NCBI GenBank assembly: GCA_946479395.1 | Contig: CAMLFV010000106.1 | Location: 1 to 9,382 of the forward strand | Source: an uncultured Flavobacterium sp. | Lineage (GTDB): Bacteria; Bacteroidota; Bacteroidia; Flavobacteriales; Flavobacteriaceae | Direction: 5' to 3' | Length of the DNA stretch: 9,382 nt | Shown here: positions 1 through 5,966 of the stretch, in pieces | Position numbering within the stretch: the first letter of the stretch is position 1 | Layout: each line of letters opens with the position of its first letter | Notes under the pieces: model-generated | What the model saw: the letters and a program-made list of their open reading frames with translations, nothing else | Database searches by the model: none | Told to the model about the DNA's origin: nothing | Made by a program: the position numbers and the translations under genes

Positions 1-337
1 CCCGAATCGTTTGTTTTAGTAGAACAATTTGTACATGCCATATATATTGAACAACTTGCGTTGTGTATATTAATTAATAAAAAATTTGTGTAAAGATACT
101 ATATTTTCGTTGTGCATAATAACGTGTTAACGTTTTATAGCATTTTACCAAAATCTAAGATAAGTAAAAAATTAAAAAATGTGAAGATTTAAATTTGAAG
201 TTGTATTCAAAATACGAAGCAATAAAAATTATCATTATTTTAACTATATTTACAAACACAATCCAGTTATAAATTACAATAATATTCATTTATAACATCT
301 ATTTAATTAAAACTACAAACCTAATAACACAATAACT
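1..337. other. AT-rich non-coding region upstream of the T9SS leucine-rich-repeat gene
   Basis: I see no gene in these 337 bases; stops are dense in all frames and the composition is strongly AT-rich. Visible structure is limited. There is an imperfect direct repeat (GAACAATTTG at 22-31 and GAACAACTTG at 49-58), a perfect 9-bp inverted repeat at 266-296 listed separately, and two weak promoter-like strings, TATATTTT at 100-107 and TATATTTA at 245-252. Each string is one base off the Bacteroidota -7 consensus TAnnTTTG, and neither has a convincing -33 element. The promoter of the downstream gene is probably here but I cannot place it. Confidence 0.6.
266..296. repeat. 9-bp perfect inverted repeat in the leader of the T9SS gene
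   Basis: GTTATAAAT at 266-274 is the exact reverse complement of ATTTATAAC at 288-296, with a 13-nt spacer. The right arm ends about 41 nt before the start codon at 338. It could be a regulator-binding dyad or a weak 5'-UTR hairpin. The arms are nearly all A and T in AT-rich DNA, so chance is a real possibility. Confidence 0.35.
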
Positions 338-1291
338 ATGAAAAAACTAATACTAACTTTGTTATCACTTGTGCCTTTTATAACCAAAGCGCAGGTTACT
401 TTAATACCTGATCCAGTTTTTGAACAATTACTGATTAATTTGAATATTGACAGCGATGGCATAGTAAATGGGCAATTGTTAACCAGCGATGCACAGAATA
501 TTACTCAATTAAATCTACATACGGGAGCAGGAAATTTTCGTATTCAAAATATGACTGGAATTGAATCTTTTACAAACTTAGAATCTATTGAAGGAGATTT
601 TCATGCATTTAATACGATTAATTTAACAAATCTAACCAAATTAAAAAGTATAATTCTACCAAGTAATTGGATAAACACTATTGATTTATCAACTAATACA
701 GATTTGGAATATTTAGTTATTGGCAATGGAGACTTAGAATTTATGCAGTACAATTATATTTGGTATTTAGATTTAAGTAATAATACAAAACTGGAATATT
801 TAAATGCTATTAATTTATATAGTTTAAGAAAAATCAATTTGAAAAATCATAATGCTAATAAGCTTAAAATTTCTTTAGGTTGGTCACACGGTCCATTTGA
901 CAATCCACATCATTACACCGTATGCATAGAAGTTGATGATCCTGTTGCAGCAACTAATAAGGTTTTTCCTTACAACAATTGGCAAATATTTAATGATAGT
1001 TACGTTAATTATTATTTTGATGATGTATGTACATTAGGTATTGAAAAATTTGTAAACGATAATTTTAAAATCTACCCTAATCCAGCAACAGAATATATTT
1101 CTATCGAACAAAAAGACACCAATGGTATAACCTTACAATCAGTACAAATTTTAGATAGTTCGGGTAAATGGGTCAAATCTGTAAAAGATAATTTTAATCA
1201 GATAGATGTTTCTAATTTAAGTAAAGGAATGTACTTGTTTGTAATACAAACCGATAAAGGGAATAAAACAGAGAAAATCGTAGTAAAGTAG
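338..1291 (+). CDS. Secreted leucine-rich-repeat protein with T9SS type A C-terminal sorting domain
   Basis: This 317-residue protein starts with a Sec signal peptide (about residues 1-19, MKKLILTLLSLVPFITKAQ, cut before Q19). An N-terminal stretch of the form IPDPVFEQLLI...DSDGIVNGQ opens many Bacteroidota surface LRR proteins. Residues 50-175 hold irregular leucine-rich repeats (ITQLNL, LTKLKSIIL, INTIDLSTNTDLEYL, WYLDLSNNTKLEYL, LRKINLKN). These are fewer and less regular than usual. A CIEVDD segment and a lone Cys231 follow. The last 73 residues, beginning IYPNP (245-249) and ending in a basic KTEKIVVK tail, match the T9SS type A sorting domain. The protein should therefore cross the outer membrane by T9SS and be released or anchored at the surface. 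The ligand is unknown; LRRs suggest protein or polymer binding or adhesion. No Shine-Dalgarno sequence precedes the ATG, as is normal in this phylum. It converges on the EEP gene and shows no functional link to it. Confidence 0.88.
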   Translation: MKKLILTLLSLVPFITKAQVTLIPDPVFEQLLINLNIDSDGIVNGQLLTSDAQNITQLNLHTGAGNFRIQNMTGIESFTNLESIEGDFHAFNTINLTNLTKLKSIILPSNWINTIDLSTNTDLEYLVIGNGDLEFMQYNYIWYLDLSNNTKLEYLNAINLYSLRKINLKNHNANKLKISLGWSHGPFDNPHHYTVCIEVDDPVAATNKVFPYNNWQIFNDSYVNYYFDDVCTLGIEKFVNDNFKIYPNPATEYISIEQKDTNGITLQSVQILDSSGKWVKSVKDNFNQIDVSNLSKGMYLFVIQTDKGNKTEKIVVK

Positions 1292-1310
1292 ATTTAAGAA
1301 AATTATTCAT

Positions 1311-1346
1311 AAAAAATAAAGCTGCCAAAAGGCAGCTTTATTTTTT
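1311..1346. terminator. Bidirectional intrinsic terminator between convergent genes
   Basis: A perfect 16-bp inverted repeat (1311-1326 and 1331-1346) surrounds a 4-nt AAAA loop. The core AAAGCTGCC/GGCAGCTTT is flanked by A runs on the left and T runs on the right, so each strand presents a GC-containing stem followed by a U tract. It therefore serves both the gene ending at 1291 (+) and the gene ending at 1345 (-). The stop codon of the minus-strand gene lies at 1345-1347, so the right arm reaches into that stop codon. Confidence 0.92.
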
Positions 1347-2421
1347 ATTGTTTCTCTTTAATCAAATAAATATAAACGGGAAAGTGGTCGCTAAAACCTG
1401 GTTCGCCGCTTAATTGGTTTCGTAGCGGATAGCCTTTATACTGACCTGATTTCTGCACTAAAAACGGTTTGTTGAAAATGCCTACTTTCCAATAACGGAA
1501 GCTTGAATAATCTTTGCTTAAAAGTGGTTCTGTAAAAATAATCTGATCGAAAATATCCCAGGCATCGCGGTACGCAATTGTTCCGTGACCTTCTTTATAC
1601 AATTGATACATTGGGTTAAAAATTCCGCCTTTTTTTACATCGTCTTTTTTACCTTTTGCTTCTAATACATCTTTAACCGATTTATTATAAGGTCCGTCGT
1701 TTAAATCGCCCATTGTAAAAACCTTTGCATTTGGGTTGATGTTGTATAACGAATCGATGATTTTTTTGTTCAACGCTGCCGCAGCTTCTCGGTTTGGACT
1801 ACTTTTTTTCTCGCCACCCGAACGCGATGGCCAGTGGTTTACTATAAAGTGCATTTCTTCGCCATCTAACAAACCGGTAACTAATAATTGATCACGAGTG
1901 TAAACGCGTTTGCCTTTGCCGTTGTTGCTGTCTTTATATTTAGTATCGGTTGGATCATAAATATATAAAGGAATATTTTTAGAGCTTGTTGGTTTAAAAT
2001 GTTTGGTTTGGTAGAAAAGAGCCACATCAATACCACGGCGGTCCGGAGAATCGTAATGAATGATTCCGTAATTCGCTTTTTTCAGTTTAGGCATATTTAC
2101 CAGATCTTCTAAAACTTTACGATTTTCAATTTCGCTGACCCCTAAAATTGTCGGCATGTTCGGATTTTCATCTGTACCGATTTCGGCTATAACTCGACTT
2201 AAATTTTCTAATTTTTGCTGATATTTTTTTCCATCCCAGTTTCGCGCACCCTTCGGCGTCCATTCTTCATCATAAATTTTCTCGTCGCGAATGGTATCAA
2301 ACAAGTTTTCAACGTTATAAAAAGCTACCGTGTGTACTGCATAAGATTTCTGCTGAGACTGCGCAAATACTGTACCTGCAAAGAATGTCAGTATTGACAA
2401 AAGTTTAATTTTCATGCCCAT
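1345..2421 (-). CDS. Secreted endonuclease/exonuclease/phosphatase (EEP, DNase I-fold) family protein
   Basis: This 358-residue exported protein has a signal peptide (about 1-20, cut at FA|Q before Q21) and no lipobox, so it is probably periplasmic or secreted. The rest is one EEP domain with the family motifs in order: FYNVENLFD (metal-binding Asn36), GVSEIEN (Glu97), DRRGIDVAL (127-135), NHWPSR (His196), MGDLND (Asp239, Asn241) and SDHFPV (Asp345, His346). These match the DNase I set of Asn, Glu, His, Asp-x-Asn and Asp-His, so the enzyme looks catalytically intact. EEP enzymes hydrolyse phosphodiester or phosphomonoester bonds in DNA, RNA, phospholipids or inositol phosphates; sequence alone does not fix the substrate, but a nuclease is the leading guess. 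A second in-frame ATG two codons in (2415-2413) is an equally good start and gives a more typical MKIK signal peptide. The gene diverges from the TonB-receptor operon and shares its 132-bp control region. Confidence 0.9.
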   Translation of the reverse strand: MGMKIKLLSILTFFAGTVFAQSQQKSYAVHTVAFYNVENLFDTIRDEKIYDEEWTPKGARNWDGKKYQQKLENLSRVIAEIGTDENPNMPTILGVSEIENRKVLEDLVNMPKLKKANYGIIHYDSPDRRGIDVALFYQTKHFKPTSSKNIPLYIYDPTDTKYKDSNNGKGKRVYTRDQLLVTGLLDGEEMHFIVNHWPSRSGGEKKSSPNREAAAALNKKIIDSLYNINPNAKVFTMGDLNDGPYNKSVKDVLEAKGKKDDVKKGGIFNPMYQLYKEGHGTIAYRDAWDIFDQIIFTEPLLSKDYSSFRYWKVGIFNKPFLVQKSGQYKGYPLRNQLSGEPGFSDHFPVYIYLIKEKQ

Positions 2422-2458
2422 TATTAAGTTATTATAAAGTTTTTAATAAACCTGAAGG

Positions 2459-2466
2459 CAAAATTA
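2459..2466 (-). promoter_or_regulatory. Putative -7 element of the EEP gene promoter
   Basis: Read on the minus strand this is TAATTTTG, a full match to the Bacteroidota sigma-A -7 consensus TAnnTTTG, 37 nt upstream of the ATG at 2421. No clear TTTG -33 box sits 19-21 nt further upstream (GTAG at 2489-2486 is a poor fit). The -7 match is short and the DNA is AT-rich, so confidence is moderate. Confidence 0.5.
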
Positions 2467-2494
2467 GTTAATATTTATAAAATAACTACCTTTG
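2464..2494 (+). promoter_or_regulatory. Bacteroidota-type promoter of the TonB-receptor operon
   Basis: TACCTTTG at 2487-2494 is a perfect match to the -7 consensus TAnnTTTG. TTAG at 2464-2467, 19 nt upstream, is an acceptable -33 element (consensus TTTG or TTG). Transcription would start near 2499-2502, leaving a 5' UTR of about 50 nt before the ATG at 2554. The -33 element overlaps the minus-strand -7 element at 2459-2466, so the two divergent promoters may compete. Confidence 0.65.
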
Positions 2495-2500
2495 TGCCAT

Positions 2501-2524
2501 GTTAAGTTTAGTTTAAAACTTGAC
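2501..2524 (+). promoter_or_regulatory. 24-bp dyad at the predicted transcription start of the TonB-receptor operon
   Basis: The arms GTTAAGTTT (2501-2509) and AAACTTGAC (2516-2524) are complementary at eight of nine positions, with one G-T pair, across a 6-nt spacer. The dyad begins 6 nt after the -7 element, so it covers about +1 to +24. It could be a repressor operator or, in RNA, a hairpin at the very 5' end of the message that stabilises it or controls it. It has no U tract, so it is not an intrinsic terminator. I do not recognise it as a known operator. Confidence 0.5.
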
Positions 2525-2553
2525 AAAATTATATAGTTTTATTTTTTGTTTTT

Positions 2554-5340
2554 ATGAAAAAATTACTCTTTAGTACTCTTTTAGTGCTAATTACCCTAAC
2601 AACTTGGGCACAAAGTACAGTGTTACGAGGAGTTGTTGTTGATGCTAAAACACAGCAACCCTTATTTAATGTAACGGCAAATTTATCCAACACAAATTTA
2701 TCGGCTACTACAAACCAGCAAGGTGAATTTGAAATTGCAAACCCTACGCCGGGCAGTCAGGTGCTTTACATTAACTTTACAGGTTATGTTCAAAAACGAT
2801 TCACTTTGGAAATAACTACCGAAGCAGATATCGATTTAGGTACGATTTATCTGGAAGAAGATGTAACGGCAGAACAGCAATTGAGTTTAATTACCCTTAC
2901 CGAAAATGATTTGGGCGATGACAACTCGGGATCTGAAACTACATCTGGATTATTACAAGCATCGCGCGACCCTTTCCGTCAGGCGGCAGCTTTTAACTGG
3001 GGTCAAGCCCGATTCAGAATTAGAGGGTTAGACAATGAGTATGGAAATATCTTTATAAACGGTATTTCTATGAACAAGATTTTCGATGGTCGTCCGCAAT
3101 TTTCTAATTGGGGTGGATTAAACGATGCTACACGTAACCAAGAGTTCCTTAACGGTTCTATGCCTAATGATTATACCTTTGGTGGTATTTTAGGGGTACA
3201 AGCAATAAACACTCGTGCTTCTTTTATACGTACAGGAACACGTGCTTCTCTTTCTGGTGCAAACACAAACTATAATGGTCGTGGAATGATTACTTATGGT
3301 TCGGGAATGAACAAAAACGGATGGGCTTATGCTGCATCGGCTTCTTACCGTATGGCGAAAGAAGGTTTCTTTGAAGGAACAGATTACGATGCAAAATCGT
3401 TTTTCTTGGCAATCGAAAAGAAAATCAACAGCAACCACAGCTTAAACTTGTCTGCTATTTACGCACAAAACAGCCGTGGTAAAAACGGACCTAACACACA
3501 AGAGGTTGTAGATTTAAAAGGCTATAAGTACAATTCATATTGGGGTTGGCAAGATGGTAAAAAGCGTAATTCTCGTGATAAGGACGTAGAAGAACCAATT
3601 TTTATATTGAGCCACTATTGGGATATCAGCGAGAAATCGACATTAAACACGAATGTATCGTATCAGTTTGGTAAGATTTCGAACAGTCGTTTAGAAACAA
3701 ACGGGGCAAACAATCCTGATCCTACTTACTACAAAAACTTACCAAGTTATTATTTGAATTTCCATAATACAGATGGAAGCTCTCCAATTTGGACACCAGA
3801 TTTTAACAATGCAGAACGTAACAGACAAGATTTCTTAGCTAATTCGCAAATTAACTGGGATCGTTTATACCTTCAAAATGCAAATAAAGGTTATGCGGTA
3901 AACGCTTTGTATGCCGATGTTATGCAAGACAACCAATTAACAGCAAACACATTATTTAATACGCAAATTTCTAATGTAGTTGGATTTAATGCCGGTTTAA
4001 CTTACCGCAATTTACGTTCTGAAAGCTACCAGGAAATGCTTGATTTATTAGGCGGCGGATATTTAATTGATAACGATACGTTCTTAAAAGAAGAATTTTC
4101 GGCTTCTGATTTAAACAACCCAAATCGTAGAATTTACGAAGGCGATAAATATGGCTACAACTATATTATGCGTGCAAACGTGGTTGATTTATTTACACAG
4201 TTTCAATTCAACTTTGGTAAATTCGATTTCTATTTAGGTCAAAATGCATCTTACACAGAATACCAACGTGAAGGATTGTATAGAAATGCATTATATGCAG
4301 ATTCATCTTTTGGAAAAGGTCAAAAAATATCTTTCGAAAACTACGGATTCAAAGGAGGAGCGACTTATAAATTAACAGGTCAGCATATTTTCAACTTCAA
4401 TGCAAGTTATTACACGCAAGCGCCATCGATCCGTAACAGCTATTCAAACGTTCGTATAAGCGACGCACTGGTAAATGGATTAACCGATGAGAAAATTTTT
4501 GGATCTGATATCAACTACATCATTCGTACACCTAAATTAAAAGGACGTATTGGTGCTTATTTCAACGAAATTAAAGATGCTACAAGAACATCTTTCTTCT
4601 ATGCCGATGGTATCGATATTGAAATGGACGATGAAACAAGCAGCGATTTCGTAGCAGAAATTACGCGCGGAATCAGCAAACAAAGCATGGGTATTGAATT
4701 AGGTGCAGAATATCAAGCAACTAAAACAATAAAATTGACTGCTGCTGCAAACTATGGACAGGCAATTTATTCAGATAACGCAAATGTTTATTTGAATGTT
4801 GATGGTCGTCGTGAAAGCGGTTTAAGCCCAATGGTAAACTACGGAACAAGCTATATTAAAAACTACCGTGTTGCAGGAACGCCACAACAAGCATATTCGT
4901 TAGGAATTGAGTACCGCGACCCGAACTACTGGTGGATTGGTGCAAATGCGAACTTTTTAACGGATATTTATTTAGATATTTCGCCTTTATTGCGTACAAA
5001 TAATTTCTTTGCAGAACCTGGTCAGGGTGGAGCGGCATTCAGCGATGTGGATACCGATACTGCTAAACGTTTGTTAAAACAAGAAAAGTTAGACGATATT
5101 TTCTTAGTGAACCTACAAGGGGGAAAATCATGGAGAATCAACGGTAAAACTTTTGGTTTCTTTGCATCTGTAAACAACGTGTTAGGTTTAGAATATAAAA
5201 CAGGTGGTTTTGAACAAGCACGTAACGCTAACTACCGCGAATTATTAATGGATCACGCAAGCGGAACACGAACATTTGGTCCTAAATATTTCTATGGTTT
5301 CGGTAGAACTTATTTCTTAAATTTATACATCAACTTTTAA
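2554..5340 (+). CDS. TonB-dependent outer-membrane receptor with carboxypeptidase-regulatory-like N-terminal domain
   Basis: This 928-residue outer-membrane transporter uses the proton-motive force relayed by TonB/ExbBD to import a substrate. It has a signal peptide (about 1-19, TTWA|Q) and a CarboxypepD-reg-like beta-sandwich (about 23-102, from VLRGVVVDAKTQQPL to LGTIYLEED). The plug domain (about 130-225) includes FRIRGLDNEYGNIFINGISM (154-173), the usual IRG...V.I.G...N plug signature. The rest is a beta-barrel ending in an aromatic strand, TYFLNLYINF, with the terminal Phe expected for BAM insertion. The length is typical for a Bacteroidota receptor without a SusC-specific extension, and no susD follows. 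It heads an apparent operon: the next ATG is 13 nt after the stop. I see no TonB-box string I would defend. The ligand cannot be read from the sequence. The neighbouring DUF5689 lipoprotein and divergent EEP enzyme point to a nucleic-acid or other phosphodiester substrate, as inference only. A run ahead of the ATG is T-rich with no Shine-Dalgarno sequence. Confidence 0.92.
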   Translation: MKKLLFSTLLVLITLTTWAQSTVLRGVVVDAKTQQPLFNVTANLSNTNLSATTNQQGEFEIANPTPGSQVLYINFTGYVQKRFTLEITTEADIDLGTIYLEEDVTAEQQLSLITLTENDLGDDNSGSETTSGLLQASRDPFRQAAAFNWGQARFRIRGLDNEYGNIFINGISMNKIFDGRPQFSNWGGLNDATRNQEFLNGSMPNDYTFGGILGVQAINTRASFIRTGTRASLSGANTNYNGRGMITYGSGMNKNGWAYAASASYRMAKEGFFEGTDYDAKSFFLAIEKKINSNHSLNLSAIYAQNSRGKNGPNTQEVVDLKGYKYNSYWGWQDGKKRNSRDKDVEEPIFILSHYWDISEKSTLNTNVSYQFGKISNSRLETNGANNPDPTYYKNLPSYYLNFHNTDGSSPIWTPDFNNAERNRQDFLANSQINWDRLYLQNANKGYAVNALYADVMQDNQLTANTLFNTQISNVVGFNAGLTYRNLRSESYQEMLDLLGGGYLIDNDTFLKEEFSASDLNNPNRRIYEGDKYGYNYIMRANVVDLFTQFQFNFGKFDFYLGQNASYTEYQREGLYRNALYADSSFGKGQKISFENYGFKGGATYKLTGQHIFNFNASYYTQAPSIRNSYSNVRISDALVNGLTDEKIFGSDINYIIRTPKLKGRIGAYFNEIKDATRTSFFYADGIDIEMDDETSSDFVAEITRGISKQSMGIELGAEYQATKTIKLTAAANYGQAIYSDNANVYLNVDGRRESGLSPMVNYGTSYIKNYRVAGTPQQAYSLGIEYRDPNYWWIGANANFLTDIYLDISPLLRTNNFFAEPGQGGAAFSDVDTDTAKRLLKQEKLDDIFLVNLQGGKSWRINGKTFGFFASVNNVLGLEYKTGGFEQARNANYRELLMDHASGTRTFGPKYFYGFGRTYFLNLYINF

Positions 5341-5353
5341 TAAAAAGCGTGAT

Positions 5354-5956
5354 ATGAAAATATTAAAACACATATTCCCAATAGCTGTATTAACTTTAAC
5401 CGGTTTATTTATAGCATGTTCTCCAGAAGATGAACAGGAATTACCAACTTATAGTCCGGCTATTTTTTCAGACGATTTTGAATGGCACACTAAAGGAGAA
5501 AACCCACAAAACACATGGGGTACTAACGCAGTAAAAGGCACTAAAAAGTGGACATTTGCAACCTATAACAACAACAGTTATTTATATTTTTCTGCATTCG
5601 ACAATCCAAAAGAAGCAGAAAACGACACTTGGGTAACATCTAACGAACTTGATATTGATAAAGCCAATTTAAAACGCTTAACATTTACATCAACGCAAGG
5701 TTTTGTTACCGATACTTTAAACAATAAATTAGAGTTGTACGTATTGCATAACATAACAGAAAGCAACGCTGACACAGTTAAATTACATTTTAGAAAACCA
5801 CAGTTAAATGTTCCAAATTTTAGATGGGTAAACTCTGGAATTGTTAATCTATCTCAATTTAAAGGAAAAATTAAAATTGCTTTTAGAGCTACCGGAAGTG
5901 GTACTGATGGTAGATACGATGGAACTTATGAAGTAGATAATATTAAAGTTTTTTAA
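5354..5956 (+). CDS. Small surface-lipoprotein candidate with choice-of-anchor-J-like beta-sandwich domain
   Basis: This 200-residue lipoprotein has signal sequence MKILKHIFPIAVLTLTGLFIAC with the lipidated Cys at 22 (lipobox F-I-A-C, with Phe at -3). The mature end CSPEDEQE is acidic, like the lipoprotein export signals that send Bacteroidota lipoproteins to the cell surface. Residues 38-200 run from FSDDFEWHTKG through WTFATYNNNSYLYFSAFDN and WVTSNELDI to GTYEVDNIKVF at the C-terminus. This order (DFE start, bulk WV(T/S) strand, xxVDNIxV end) is that of choice-of-anchor-J / MAM-like jelly-roll domains, which bind glycans or other ligands or act as surface modules. No catalytic motif is visible. 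It sits 13 nt after the receptor gene and 10 nt before the DUF5689 gene, so it is probably co-transcribed and may be an accessory binding protein of the transporter. The family call is by eye. Confidence 0.75.
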   Translation: MKILKHIFPIAVLTLTGLFIACSPEDEQELPTYSPAIFSDDFEWHTKGENPQNTWGTNAVKGTKKWTFATYNNNSYLYFSAFDNPKEAENDTWVTSNELDIDKANLKRLTFTSTQGFVTDTLNNKLELYVLHNITESNADTVKLHFRKPQLNVPNFRWVNSGIVNLSQFKGKIKIAFRATGSGTDGRYDGTYEVDNIKVF

Positions 5957-5966
5957 TTTTTAAGAA

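Noticed and set aside
22..58. Short direct repeat as a possible attachment site or start of a CRISPR array
   Set aside because: There are only two imperfect 10-bp copies 27 bp apart, with no further units and no integrase or cas gene. Chance in AT-rich DNA is enough to explain it.
2215..2397. 60-codon open frame on the plus strand
   Set aside because: It is antisense to the N-terminal part of the EEP gene, which has a signal peptide and conserved catalytic motifs in its own frame.
3190..3438. 82-codon open frame on the minus strand
   Set aside because: It is antisense to the plug and first barrel strands of the TonB receptor, Cys/Ser/Arg-rich, and has no family resemblance.
4856..5038. 60-codon open frame on the minus strand
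   Set aside because: It is a shadow of the receptor barrel with no promoter or domain.
5578..5775. 65-codon open frame on the minus strand
   Set aside because: It is a shadow within the small lipoprotein gene and has no recognisable features.
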